Part shown: positions 1 to 8,169 of the stretch, piece by piece | Numbering within the stretch: the stretch's first letter is position 1 | Layout: each line of letters begins with the position of its first letter | NCBI RefSeq assembly: GCF_026626705.1 | Contig: NZ_JAPNKC010000001.1 | Span: forward strand, 11,432,001-11,496,000 | Length of the DNA: 64,000 nt | From: Pyxidicoccus sp. MSG2 | GTDB lineage: Bacteria > Myxococcota > Myxococcia > Myxococcales > Myxococcaceae | Direction of reading: 5' to 3' | Made by a program: the position numbers and the translations under genes | Notes under the pieces: model-generated | Seen by the model: only the letters and a program-made list of their open reading frames with translations | Told to the model about the DNA's origin: nothing | Database searches by the model: none

Positions 1-2540
1 CCCTGCACGAGGCAGCGCTGGCCCGTGGGGTTCGTCTTCACCGTCACGTCGTAGCCGCCGAGCTGCGCCACGGACCGGGTGAAGGTGAAGGCTCCGTCGG
101 CGGTGACGGTGAGCAGCGCGTCCCCGTTGTTCTGGAGCGTGAGCGTGGTGCCCGCGGCCAGGCCCGTCACCGTGCCGCCCAGGGTGAAGGCCGTGGTGCC
201 GCAGACGACCGCGACATTCTCCACGTCCCGGGTGCCCATGGTGCCGGAGCCATTCGACACGCTGCACACCCAAGGGGATGACGTCTCGGCGGTGACCCCG
301 TAGGCCGCGCCGTATCCAACCGGGGCGTTGAAGGCGAAGGTTCCGTCGTTGGTGAGGGTGACCGCGTCTCCACCGTTGTTCTTCAGCACCACCGACCCGC
401 CGACGAGGCCCGTCACCGTCCCACGCACGGCGAAGGCCTTCGGCGTGCAGGTGACGGCCACGTCGGCCACGTTGCCATGGTCCAGACTGCCCGCCGCGCG
501 GTCCACGGTGCAGGTCTGGCCCTCCGGCTGCGACTGGATGCTCACGGCATAGCCGCTGAGGTCCGCCATCGGCTGGGAGAACGTGAAGGCGCCATTGGCG
601 GCGACGGCGAGGTCATTGCCGCCATTGTTCCGCAGCTCCAGCGTGGTACCCGCAGCCAGCCCCGTCACGGTCCCGCCCACGGTGTACTTCTTCGTGCTGC
701 AGAAGACGTTCACGCCGGTGACGTTCGAGGCGGCCATGGTGCCCGCGCCGTTCGGCACGATGCACTCCAGCGGGTACGTGGCCGCCACGGTCACGGCGTA
801 GAGGTTCTTGAAGGTCACTTTGGTGGTGAAGGTGAACGGGCCGCCGGAAGTGACGGTGAGTTCATCCGCGGCGTTGTCGTTGTTGCGCAGCTTCAGCGAC
901 TGGCCGCTCGTCAGTCCCACCACCGTCCCTCCCACGGTGTACGTGTTCACCGCGCACGTGACGGCCACGTCGGTGACGTCGTGGCCGGCAAGGTTGCCTG
1001 TGCCGCGCGCCACGGTGCACGTGTGGCCGGGCGGCTGGGACGGCACCAACACGTTGTAGGCCCCGAGGTCCGCCACGGGCGTGGGGAAGGTGAAGGGGCC
1101 GTTGGTGGTGCCGGGGAGGCCCTCGCCGTTGTTCTTGACGTTGACCGTGGCGCCCGACAGCAGCCCCGACAGCTGGCCACCCACCGTGTATGTCGTCGTG
1201 CTGCAGCTGACGGAGACATTGGTGACGGCCTGGGAGGGCATGGTGCCGGTGCCGTTCGTCAGGGTGCACCCGAGCGGGTACACCGCGTGCTGGGTGACGT
1301 CGTAGGTGTCGGCGAAGGCCACCTTCGTGGCGAAGGTGAAGAGGCCATTGGCGGAGACGGTGAGGTCATCGCCACCCTTGTTCTTCAACACCACTGTCTG
1401 GCCCGCCTTCAGGCCCGTCAGCATGCCGCGCACCTGGAACGCCTCCGGCGAGCACGCAATCTCCACGTGGGTGAAGTCCGCATGGTCCAGGGTGACCGCC
1501 CCGTTCCGCACGGTGCAGGTCTGGCCCCGCGGCTGGGTCTTGATCGTCACTGCGTAGGTTCCGAGGTCCGGCACCGGCAGGTTGAAGGTGAAGGACCCGC
1601 CGGGCGCCGCCACGCTGACCACGTCGGCGCCGTCCAACTGCAGCTCGAGCTGGGTGTCACCCACCATGCCAACCACGTTGCCGCCCACGGTGAAGGTCGC
1701 GATGCCGCAGGTGACGGCCACGTCGGTGACGTCCTGGGCGCCCACGGTGCCGGAGCCGTGCGCCACGGTGCACACCGTGGGGTAGGTGGCCACCGCGGTG
1801 ACGGCATAGTCGCCACCGAAGACCACCGGGGTGGCGAAGCTGAAGGAGCCATCGGCGGTGACGGTGAGCTCATCGCCGTCGTTGTCCTTCAGCACCACCG
1901 ACTGCGTCTCGGGAAGGCCCGTCACCGTCCCGCGCACGGCGAAGGTGCGCGGGGTGCAGACCACGCTGACGCTGGTGACGTTCGCGTCCTGGACCGTGCC
2001 GCTGCCACCCTCCACGGTGCAGGTGTGCCCCGCCGGCTGCGTCTGGACGGTGACCGACCAGGCAGCTCCATGCGCCACCTGCTGGGTGAAGGCGAAGGGC
2101 CCGTTCGCGGCGACGTCGAGCGTCTCGGCGCCGTTGCTCAGCACCACGTGGGAGCCGGCGGACAGGCCGGTGACGCTCCCGCCCACGGAGTAGGAGAACG
2201 TGGAGCAGACCACGCCGACGCTGGTGACGTCCGAGCCGTGGATGGTGCCGCTGCCGCCCTGCACGGTGCAGGTGTGCCCCGCGGGCTGCTCCTGGACGGT
2301 GACCGACCAGGCGCCCCCCTCCGGCACCTTCTGGGTGAAGGCAAAGGAGCCGTTGGCCGGGACATCGAGCGTCTCCGCGCCGTTCTTCAGCACCACGTGG
2401 GTGCCGGTGGACAGGCCGGTGACGCTCCCACCCACGCTGTAGGCAAGGGGCGCAGGGTCCGAGCCGCAAGCGGCGAGCGCGACGCTCAGGAGCCCCACCA
2501 GCGCGGCGCTGGGAAGGGTACGAAGGGGGAACTGACTCAT
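1..2540 (-). CDS. Repeat-rich surface lipoprotein, 3' end outside window
   Basis: The reading frame starts at ATG 2540-2538 and runs off the left edge without a stop. It opens with a lipoprotein signal: hydrophobic LVGLLSVALAAC with the lipobox Cys about 27 residues in. The rest is about ten tandem units of roughly 82 residues (about 250 bp). Each unit has a GGxVxGL turn, a VVLxNxG strand, a GxFxF strand, a TCTV stretch and a final VxVxC. The starts of the units lie near 2440, 2190, 1940, 1690, 1440, 1190, 935, 685, 435 and 185. This is a known kind of beta-rich extracellular repeat seen in many environmental bacteria; two Cys per unit suggest disulfides. A surface or adhesin-like role is inference. 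There is no catalytic motif in the visible part; the C-terminus could hold another domain. Confidence 0.85.
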   Translation of the reverse strand, partial: MSQFPLRTLPSAALVGLLSVALAACGSDPAPLAYSVGGSVTGLSTGTHVVLKNGAETLDVPANGSFAFTQKVPEGGAWSVTVQEQPAGHTCTVQGGSGTIHGSDVTSVGVVCSTFSYSVGGSVTGLSAGSHVVLSNGAETLDVAANGPFAFTQQVAHGAAWSVTVQTQPAGHTCTVEGGSGTVQDANVTSVSVVCTPRTFAVRGTVTGLPETQSVVLKDNDGDELTVTADGSFSFATPVVFGGDYAVTAVATYPTVCTVAHGSGTVGAQDVTDVAVTCGIATFTVGGNVVGMVGDTQLELQLDGADVVSVAAPGGSFTFNLPVPDLGTYAVTIKTQPRGQTCTVRNGAVTLDHADFTHVEIACSPEAFQVRGMLTGLKAGQTVVLKNKGGDDLTVSANGLFTFATKVAFADTYDVTQHAVYPLGCTLTNGTGTMPSQAVTNVSVSCSTTTYTVGGQLSGLLSGATVNVKNNGEGLPGTTNGPFTFPTPVADLGAYNVLVPSQPPGHTCTVARGTGNLAGHDVTDVAVTCAVNTYTVGGTVVGLTSGQSLKLRNNDNAADELTVTSGGPFTFTTKVTFKNLYAVTVAATYPLECIVPNGAGTMAASNVTGVNVFCSTKKYTVGGTVTGLAAGTTLELRNNGGNDLAVAANGAFTFSQPMADLSGYAVSIQSQPEGQTCTVDRAAGSLDHGNVADVAVTCTPKAFAVRGTVTGLVGGSVVLKNNGGDAVTLTNDGTFAFNAPVGYGAAYGVTAETSSPWVCSVSNGSGTMGTRDVENVAVVCGTTAFTLGGTVTGLAAGTTLTLQNNGDALLTVTADGAFTFTRSVAQLGGYDVTVKTNPTGQRCLVQ

Positions 2541-2832
2541 GTACGTGAGGACCTCTCTGGCGAGCAAGACGGTCCTGTCCGCGCCCCCATCGAGCAGTGG
2601 TCCCCCCGACGTAGAAATCGCAGCTGCTTCAGAGGGGTGCGGCCAGGACCATTCGCGACGGTAGCGGTCCGTGAAGCGCATCAACCATTGGGGAGTCCCC
2701 TAGGCGCCCCTCAGGAATCCCCTAGAGCCGCCCGGGCCTCCACCGCGACCGCGAGCAGGCGAGCGGGCCCTGAACGCACGAAGGCCCGGAGGGAGACGCG
2801 CTCCCGCCGGGCCTCGATGACTTCAGCGTGTC
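2541..2832. other. Intergenic region upstream of the repeat lipoprotein
   Basis: About 290 bp separate the start of the repeat lipoprotein from the end of the next minus-strand gene. It should hold the lipoprotein promoter and carries the hairpin listed at 2782-2814. No further gene or RNA was recognised. Confidence 0.5.
2782..2814 (-). terminator. Hairpin after the peptidoglycan-binding protein gene
   Basis: An inverted repeat with 14-nt arms, one A/G mismatch and a 5-nt loop (ACGCG) begins about 19 nt beyond the stop codon at 2833. There is no clear T tract, so intrinsic termination is likely but not certain. Confidence 0.55.
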
Positions 2833-3396
2833 TCAGTACGCCACGTGCACGTGGTCGCCGTGGCCGCCGATGGCGCCGATGTTGGTGCCGTTCTTGATGC
2901 CGCCCACCGGGTCATAGAAGAGCTCCGTGGGGCGCGTGCCGGCGAGGCGGCGGTAGTACGCGGCCATCTGCGACGGGCTGCCCGCCACGTCGATGGCGCG
3001 GCCCTTGTAGTGGTACGAGCCCGGCGTGTGCGTGCCGCCCGTGGTGGACGTAATCGTCAGCCCCATCTGCCGCGCCAGGTTCGACGCGAAGTCCAGCTTC
3101 TGGCGGTTGCTGCCATTCACCGGGAAGTTGCCCGGCGTGCCCTGGGTGCTGCCGGGGCGGCCGCCGTCCGGCTTGCCGTCCCACATGTCCTGGTTGCGCG
3201 AGTTGAAGATGGAGCGGCCCGTGTTGTTGCCCACGATGCCGTCCGCCGCCAGGTGGTGCGAGCGCTGGTAGGCCACCACCGCCGCCTTCGTCTTCGCCCC
3301 GAAGATGCCGTCCGCCGCGCCCGTGTTGTAGCCAGCGCGAGACAGGGTCTGCTGGAGCCGCGTCACATCCGAACCGCGCGAACCGACCTGGAGCAT
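2833..3396 (-). CDS. Peptidoglycan-binding protein with M15-like C-terminal domain
   Basis: 187 residues. Residues 1-60 form a PG_binding_1 domain (GSRGSDVTRLQQ, then DGIFGAKTKAAV and YQRSHHLAADGIVG). The C-terminal half has the zinc-peptidase-like signatures SYHYKGRAIDVA and GGHGDHVHVAY, which resemble the SxHxxGxAxD and HxDHxH ligands of M15 D-Ala-D-Ala or L,D-carboxypeptidases. A cell-wall hydrolase or endolysin-type role is therefore likely. No signal peptide is visible, so release may depend on another route or on lysis. A Shine-Dalgarno-like GAGG lies just upstream of the ATG. The gene is followed by a hairpin and appears monocistronic. It could also be an inactive binding protein if the first ligand set is incomplete. 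Confidence 0.8.
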   Translation of the reverse strand: MLQVGSRGSDVTRLQQTLSRAGYNTGAADGIFGAKTKAAVVAYQRSHHLAADGIVGNNTGRSIFNSRNQDMWDGKPDGGRPGSTQGTPGNFPVNGSNRQKLDFASNLARQMGLTITSTTGGTHTPGSYHYKGRAIDVAGSPSQMAAYYRRLAGTRPTELFYDPVGGIKNGTNIGAIGGHGDHVHVAY

Positions 3397-3516
3397 GGGA
3401 GGCCTCGTTCTCTCTTGGGGAGCGAAATTCTCAGTACAAGAGAGTTATCGGGGCCTATATCGGGAAGTTGCTTACGAAGTGCGCAAAGTCGCAAAAGGTA
3501 GGACAGGGCTTCCGTT

Positions 3517-4275
3517 TCACACGGAAATCAAGCCCTTACGGATACCCTCGGTGACGGCCTCGACGCGGTTGGTGACTTCGAGCTTCCGGTAGATGTGCTC
3601 CAGGTGGGTGCGGATGGTGGCCTTGCTGAGGCTGAGGAGCCGGGCCGCCTCGCTGTTGGACACACCCTTGGCGATGAGCTGGAGGATTTCCCGCTCGCGG
3701 TCCGACAGCGGCTTGAGCGGGGGCTCCTGGGCGGACACGGCCTCCGGGGGAACTTCCGGGACGGGGACGGAGGGCGGGGGCGCCACGGGCTCGGTGGGGA
3801 CGGGGCCGGAGTCCGGGTCCACGCGGAAGTGGCGCAGGAGGCGGCGGGCCAGGTTGGGCTGGATGACGGTGCCGCCCGCGCGGACCTCCTTGATGGCCTC
3901 GATGATCTTGTCCACCGGGGCGCCCTTGAGGAGGTAGCCGGACGCGCCGGCCTTCACCGCCTCCAGCACTTTGTCCTCCTCGTCGAAGATGGTGAAGATG
4001 AGGATCTCCATCTTCGGGAAGCGCGCCTTCACCTCGCGCGTGACGTCGATGCCGCTCATGCGCGGCAGCCCCAGGTCGAGCAGGAGCACGTCCGGCATCA
4101 GCTTGGGCACTTCCTCCAGCGCGGCCTCGCCGGACAGCGCGGTGCCGACGATGTCGATGTCCTGCTGACCCTCGAAGAGGCGGAGCTGGTTCTTGAGGAT
4201 CTTCGTCTGGTCTTCCACCACGAAGACGCGGATGGGGGGCGCGGCGGGAGGGGCGTCCACGGGTACTCCGGTCAT
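3517..4275 (-). CDS. NarL/FixJ-family response regulator
   Basis: 252 residues. The N-terminal receiver domain (about 14-130) has the acidic pocket VVEDQ, the phospho-acceptor Asp in LLLDLGLPRMSG, and the conserved Lys in LLKGAP. A Pro/Glu-rich linker (about 155-185) leads to a LuxR-type helix-turn-helix: LSDREREILQLIAKG followed by LSKATIRTHLEHIYRKL. It is the DNA-binding partner of the histidine kinase directly upstream. The ATG overlaps the kinase stop by 4 bp (ATGA), so the two are translationally coupled and form one operon. The regulon cannot be read from this window. Confidence 0.92.
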   Translation of the reverse strand: MTGVPVDAPPAAPPIRVFVVEDQTKILKNQLRLFEGQQDIDIVGTALSGEAALEEVPKLMPDVLLLDLGLPRMSGIDVTREVKARFPKMEILIFTIFDEEDKVLEAVKAGASGYLLKGAPVDKIIEAIKEVRAGGTVIQPNLARRLLRHFRVDPDSGPVPTEPVAPPPSVPVPEVPPEAVSAQEPPLKPLSDREREILQLIAKGVSNSEAARLLSLSKATIRTHLEHIYRKLEVTNRVEAVTEGIRKGLISV

Positions 4276-5555
4276 GAAGGCATGCAGGGAAGGGAGAAGG
4301 CCACCTGGGCACCAGCGCCCGGCGACGAGTCCACGATGAGCTGGCCGCCGAGCTTGATGGCGCGCTCGCGCATGTTGAGCAGGCCGTAGTGGCCGCGCGG
4401 CGTGCGGGACGGGTCGAAGCCCTTGCCGTCATCGCGGACGATGAGGTGCACGCGGTCCTCGCTGAAGTCGAGCCGCACGTGCACGCTCTTCGCCTCCGCG
4501 TGCTTCACCGCGTTGGACAGCGACTCCTGGAGGATGCGGAACAGCGCGAGCTGCGCGTCGGGGGACAGCTTGCGCTGCAGCCCGGTGCGCTCGAAGCGGA
4601 TGTCCAGGCCGGTGCGCTCGCGGAAAGTCTTCGCGTAGTCCTCCAGGCCCTGCGCCAGCTCGAAGTCCTCGCGCATCATCCGGAGGTTGCGGCGCAGCTC
4701 TTCGATGGACTCCTCCGCGGTGGCCTTCAGCTCGCGGATTTCCGAGCGCAGCCCGTCCTCGCTCGCGAGGTTCAGGATGTACTCGGCCTGGATGATCATG
4801 GACGAGAGCGACGCGCCCAGGCCGTCATGGATTTCGCGCGCCAGCCGGTTGCGCTCCTCCACCACGGCCAGCTCCTTCAAGTCGCCCTGGAGCGCCACCA
4901 CCTCGCGGTGCGCGGTGGCCTCTCGCTCGTTCAGGTACACGAGCACGTAGACGATGATGAAGTTGAGCGCGAGGTACCAGAGCAGCGTGAGCAGCTCCAC
5001 CGCCGTCACCGAGCGGTTGAGGAGCAGGTCGAGCCGCGTCGTAATCGGCAGCGCCAGCAGCGGCGGGAGGATGGCCAGCGGCTTGGGGTAGAGGATGGAG
5101 AACAGCGTGGTGAAGAGCAGCTGCGTGGCGAGCAGCGGGCTCTGCAGACCGCCGCCCACCACGGGCTTGGCGATGAGCACGACCATGATGGTCAGGTCGA
5201 GGCAGAGCGTGGTGTACGTCACCCAGCGGCCGGCCTTCGGGTGGTCGATGACCAGCAGGTTCGCGACGCTGTAGAGCAGCATCGTGAAGTAGCCCACGAA
5301 GGAGAACGGCCCGGTGAGGCCGAAGTAGCCGCTCCACGCGGGCACCGCGAGGATGAGCAGGCCCAGCGTGAGGAACATCATCCGCGCGTAGAAGAGCGCG
5401 CGGGCGCGGGCGACGAAGCGGTCCTGTTCCCAGGACGCGGTGGCCTGTTCCGCGGAGACGCTGTCCGTCAGCTTGCGGCGCTCCAGCACCTCCCGCACGC
5501 GGGCGCGCAGGTCGTTGGCTGGCGTCTCCTCGCCCAGAGCGAGATGGGTGTTCAT
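4272..5555 (-). CDS. Membrane sensor histidine kinase, HisKA_3 type
   Basis: 427 residues. Five or six hydrophobic segments lie between about residues 50 and 205. They are followed by a dimerisation and phosphoacceptor box, RLAREIHDGLGASLSS, typical of NarX/DesK-like kinases, and then an HATPase_c domain with the N box SNAVKHA, the G1 box DDGKGFDP, and GHYGLLNMRERA. It phosphorylates the NarL-type regulator encoded downstream, with which it overlaps by 4 bp. No periplasmic sensory domain is evident, so the signal is probably sensed within or near the membrane. The start ATG lies at 5555-5553. Confidence 0.92.
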   Translation of the reverse strand: MNTHLALGEETPANDLRARVREVLERRKLTDSVSAEQATASWEQDRFVARARALFYARMMFLTLGLLILAVPAWSGYFGLTGPFSFVGYFTMLLYSVANLLVIDHPKAGRWVTYTTLCLDLTIMVVLIAKPVVGGGLQSPLLATQLLFTTLFSILYPKPLAILPPLLALPITTRLDLLLNRSVTAVELLTLLWYLALNFIIVYVLVYLNEREATAHREVVALQGDLKELAVVEERNRLAREIHDGLGASLSSMIIQAEYILNLASEDGLRSEIRELKATAEESIEELRRNLRMMREDFELAQGLEDYAKTFRERTGLDIRFERTGLQRKLSPDAQLALFRILQESLSNAVKHAEAKSVHVRLDFSEDRVHLIVRDDGKGFDPSRTPRGHYGLLNMRERAIKLGGQLIVDSSPGAGAQVAFSLPCMPS

Positions 5556-5612
5556 CGGGCAGGCAGCTTACGGGAGCGGGCGGGCGGGCGGAAATCCGGG
5601 GAGCGGCCTGCT

Positions 5613-5634
5613 CCCCTCCCGGGTGGGGGAGGGG
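5613..5634 (-). terminator. GC-rich hairpin downstream of the small lipoprotein gene
   Basis: An 8-bp perfect stem (5613-5620 with 5627-5634) around a 6-nt loop lies 35 nt past the stop at 5669. A second small hairpin (GGGGAGC/GCTCCCC) overlaps it on the left. No T run follows. Confidence 0.45.
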
Positions 5635-5668
5635 GCACGCCCATGGCCTCGTGCGGCGCCGCCCCGCG

Positions 5669-6121
5669 TCACTTCGCGCAGGCCTGGCGGGCCTCGGGCT
5701 TGCGCTGGAAGACGTACTCCATCCGGTCCTTCTGCTCGCCGGTGCGCTCGTCGAAGAGCGGCGTGCCGCCCGCGTACATGGTGCCTTCGGCGTGGCCGTA
5801 CTTGTCGAGCCCGTGGTCCTGGAGCCAGCGGTCCACGCAGGCCTCCAGCGTCTTGCGGTCACCGCCGCCCTTGGTCATGGCACCGGCGTCCTTGGAGGGC
5901 GCGCCCGCGTCGTCGCCAGCGGTCAGGGCGCCGCGCGAGGTGCCCGTCTGGGCGCCGTCCGAGGGGGCGCCCGCGTCCTTCACGGCCTCCATGGCGTCGC
6001 GCGGGTCCGGCTGGGTGGTGGCCGCGTCGGTGGGCCCGGGGCCCTCGCCGGTGTTCTTGTGGCAGCCGACCGCCAGGAGGAGGGCGGTGGAAAAGACGAG
6101 CACGCCGGGCAGGTTTCTCAT
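5669..6121 (-). CDS. Small Asp/Gly/Ala-rich lipoprotein
   Basis: 150 residues from the ATG at 6121, which has AGGA six bases upstream; an earlier in-frame ATG at 6157 would put 12 non-hydrophobic residues ahead of the signal. The N-terminus is a lipoprotein signal (VFSTALLLAVGC). A low-complexity Gly/Asp/Ala/Thr-rich region (about 20-90) precedes a C-terminal part with three Lys/Arg-rich helices and two Cys. The C-terminal part, containing CVDRWLQDHGLDKYG and a final RQACAK, recalls myxobacterial small lipoproteins of unknown role. It is divergently transcribed from the sulfur-transfer operon. No function can be assigned. Confidence 0.75.
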   Translation of the reverse strand: MRNLPGVLVFSTALLLAVGCHKNTGEGPGPTDAATTQPDPRDAMEAVKDAGAPSDGAQTGTSRGALTAGDDAGAPSKDAGAMTKGGGDRKTLEACVDRWLQDHGLDKYGHAEGTMYAGGTPLFDERTGEQKDRMEYVFQRKPEARQACAK

Positions 6122-6244
6122 ATGTCCTGGCAGGTGAGGTCCGCGTCGAAGCGGCACGGTGGGTGGGCGCCTGCGCCCTTCTTCTCGGTGGACGCAGGGG
6201 CACGCACCTTATTCGCTTCCGACCCCTCGCGAAGGGGCAATCCG

Positions 6245-7021
6245 ATGCACGGGCACGACACCGACCATCATCCCCGCATCCCCCACGCCTCGCGCCTCGA
6301 GCGCGCCCGGGTGCTCCTCGTGGGGGCCGGCGGCCTGGGCTGTCCGGCGTCCCTGGCGCTGGCGCAGGCGGGTGTCGGCCACCTGACGCTCGCGGACCCG
6401 GACCGCGTGGACGTCACGAATCTGCCGCGCCAGTTGTGGCACCGGCCCGCCGACGTGGGCCGCAACAAGGCGGAGTCCGCCGCCGCGGGCCTGGCGCGCG
6501 CCTTCCCCGCGCTGTCCACCGAGCCCCTGCCGGAGCGCGTGGACGCGGGCAACGCGGAGGCCCTCTTCCGCGCGCACGACGCCGTCATCGACGCCACGGA
6601 CGGAGTGGCCACCAAGTTCTTCCTCTCGGACGTGGCGGTGCTCACGGGCGTGCCGCTCGTCTATGGCGGCGTGCTGCGCATGCAGGGGCAGGCGATGCGG
6701 GTGGACCCTCGCGGGCCGTGCCTGCGCTGCCTCTACGAGGCGCCGCCTCCGCCGGACGCGGTGCCCACGTGCGCGCAGGCGGGGGTGCTCGGCTCGCTCG
6801 CGGGGCTGGTGGGCGCGGTGCAGTCGCTGCTCGCGCTGGAGCTGCTGTTCGGGGCCGCGCGTCCCGTTCCCGGTGAGGCCACGCTGCACGTGCTGGATGG
6901 CGTGTCGCTGCTGGGCCGCCGCGTCCGGGTGGAGCGCGCGCCCGACTGCCCCGGCTGCCGCGTCACCGCCGTGCCGGAGTACCCGGAGGCCGCACAGGAG
7001 GCCGAGTCATGTCCGAGGTGA
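6245..7021 (+). CDS. ThiF/MoeB-family E1-like adenylyltransferase, N-terminally short
   Basis: 258 residues from ATG 6245, preceded by AAGGGG. It has the nucleotide-binding loop VLLVGAGGLGCPAS, the metal-binding and substrate residues of the family (DPDRVDVTNLPRQ), the D-x-T/D pair in VIDATDGVATKF, the candidate catalytic Cys in PTCAQAGVLG, and two zinc Cys pairs, CLRC and CPGC. It should adenylate the C-terminal glycine of the carrier encoded two genes downstream. It is odd in lacking the N-terminal RYxRQ helix of ThiF/MoeB, which in MoeB donates an arginine to the partner subunit. That helix is present in the degenerate E1 at 7528-8169. First gene of a five-gene operon with overlaps or short gaps. 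Confidence 0.9.
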   Translation: MHGHDTDHHPRIPHASRLERARVLLVGAGGLGCPASLALAQAGVGHLTLADPDRVDVTNLPRQLWHRPADVGRNKAESAAAGLARAFPALSTEPLPERVDAGNAEALFRAHDAVIDATDGVATKFFLSDVAVLTGVPLVYGGVLRMQGQAMRVDPRGPCLRCLYEAPPPPDAVPTCAQAGVLGSLAGLVGAVQSLLALELLFGAARPVPGEATLHVLDGVSLLGRRVRVERAPDCPGCRVTAVPEYPEAAQEAESCPR

Positions 7022-7248
7022 AGGCCACGCTCGACATCACGCGCGAGGTCTGTCCGATGACCTACGTGCGCACCAAGCTGAAGCTGGAGGCGCTGGAGCC
7101 GGGGACGCTGCTGGAGGTGCTCCTGCGCGGCGCCGAGCCGCTGAAGAACGTGCCGCGCAACGCGCGCGACGAGGGGCACGAAGTCGTCTCCCTGGAGCCG
7201 CGCCCCGATGGAACCCACGTGTTGCTGCTCCGCAAGCAGGGACGTTGA
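7009..7248 (+). CDS. TusA/SirA-family sulfur-transfer protein
   Basis: 79 residues, a normal length for the family. The hallmark is EVCPMTYVRTKLKLEAL near residue 13, matching the TusA CPxPxxxxK motif with the active Cys and the following Lys/Arg-rich helix. The second Pro is replaced by Thr, as in several TusA-like proteins. It probably relays persulfide sulfur to the thiocarboxylate carrier. The gene overlaps the 3' end of the E1 gene by 13 bp and ends 3 bp before the carrier gene, so it is translated as part of the same operon. Confidence 0.85.
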   Translation: MSEVKATLDITREVCPMTYVRTKLKLEALEPGTLLEVLLRGAEPLKNVPRNARDEGHEVVSLEPRPDGTHVLLLRKQGR

Positions 7249-7251
7249 GCC

Positions 7252-7524
7252 ATGCCGACCATCCGCATTCCCACTCCGATGCGCACGTTCACGAGCAACC
7301 AGTCCGAAGTCACCGCCACCGGCGCCACCGTGCGCGAGGTGCTGAAGGATCTGGACGCACGCTTCCCCGGCATCGGCGCGCGCGTCCTCGACGAGCGCGG
7401 TGCCGTGCGCCGCTACGTCAACGTCTTCCTCAACGACGAGGACATCCGAGCCCTGCGCGAGCTGGACACGCCGGTGGCGGACACGGACCGCCTCACGCTC
7501 ATCCCCGCAATGGCGGGAGGCTGA
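7252..7524 (+). CDS. MoaD/ThiS-like ubiquitin-fold sulfur carrier
   Basis: 90 residues, beta-grasp size. It ends in the diagnostic Gly-Gly (IPAMAGG), with no residue after it, so it needs no trimming before adenylation. Internal features include TVREVLKDLDARFPG and the RRYVNVFLNDEDIR strand typical of MoaD and CysO proteins. The role inferred from family knowledge is to be adenylated, converted to a thiocarboxylate and then donate sulfur. It lies between TusA-like and pseudo-E1 genes. Resemblance to CysO of actinobacteria, plus the JAMM gene in the operon, makes cysteine or methionine synthesis one plausible destination; a metabolite thiolation pathway is another. Confidence 0.9.
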   Translation: MPTIRIPTPMRTFTSNQSEVTATGATVREVLKDLDARFPGIGARVLDERGAVRRYVNVFLNDEDIRALRELDTPVADTDRLTLIPAMAGG

Positions 7525-7527
7525 AGC

Positions 7528-8169
7528 GTGGCCCTGCGTGAAGATCAGATCCTCCGCTACTCCCGGCAGATCCTCCTGCGTGACGTGGGTGGCCGCGGGC
7601 AGGAAGCTCTGCTGGCGGGCACGGCGCGGGTGGATGCCACCGGCGCCTCGGGGATGACGGCCGCGGCGTACCTCGCCGGAGGCGGCACGCCGGTGGTGGG
7701 CACGGGCTCGTTGACGCTGGGCCCCTGGGCGCCCGGCTTCCTCGTGTCGGCGGACGACGTGGGGCGCCCCGCGGTGGAGGCCCTGGATGGAGCCGTGCCC
7801 CAGCTGAATCCGGACGCGGCCGGCGCCGGGCGGGGTGGGGGACTGGTGGCGGAACTGCCCTCGGGCTGGGGCGGCGAGGCCCCGTGGGTGGCCCTGGGTG
7901 GCGACGGCAGGCGGGCGGCCGTCGTCTTCCGGGGCGCGGACGGGTGCGTGTGGTGCTTTGGGGAGACGGTGCGTCACCTCGTCCAGCCCCCGGACGGCGC
8001 GCTGGGCGTGGCCCTGGGCGCGCTGGGCGCCCTGGTGTTCCAGCGGCTGCGGCTGGGCCTGGGCCCCGCGCTGGGGGGCCGCTGGCTGGTCGCCCCGGGC
8101 GTCGTGGAGGAACTGGAGGTGCGCAGGTGTGCCCGCTGTGCCGGGAGCCCGGAGCCGGCCCGGCCGTGA
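7528..8169 (+). CDS. Degenerate ThiF/MoeB homologue (pseudo-E1)
   Basis: 213 residues from a GTG. The N-terminus, EDQILRYSRQILLRDVGGRG, is an excellent match to the first helix of MoeB/ThiF. Where the GxGxxG loop should be it reads ATGASGMTAAAYL, and the Asp/Arg nucleotide residues are gone. The catalytic Cys region is replaced by a Pro/Asp/Gly stretch, yet both zinc pairs survive as CVWC and CARC. It is therefore unlikely to adenylate anything but keeps the fold, the zinc site and the arginine-bearing helix. It could act as the inactive half of a heterodimer with the 6245 protein. It overlaps the JAMM gene by 4 bp (GTGA). Intact reading frame and operon position argue against a decaying gene. 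Confidence 0.8.
   Translation: MALREDQILRYSRQILLRDVGGRGQEALLAGTARVDATGASGMTAAAYLAGGGTPVVGTGSLTLGPWAPGFLVSADDVGRPAVEALDGAVPQLNPDAAGAGRGGGLVAELPSGWGGEAPWVALGGDGRRAAVVFRGADGCVWCFGETVRHLVQPPDGALGVALGALGALVFQRLRLGLGPALGGRWLVAPGVVEELEVRRCARCAGSPEPARP

Noticed and set aside
477-2897. Long open frame on the plus strand (806 codons)
   Set aside because: It is antisense to the repeat lipoprotein; its His/Arg/Gly-rich product has no family features, while the minus strand has a lipobox and ten clear repeats.
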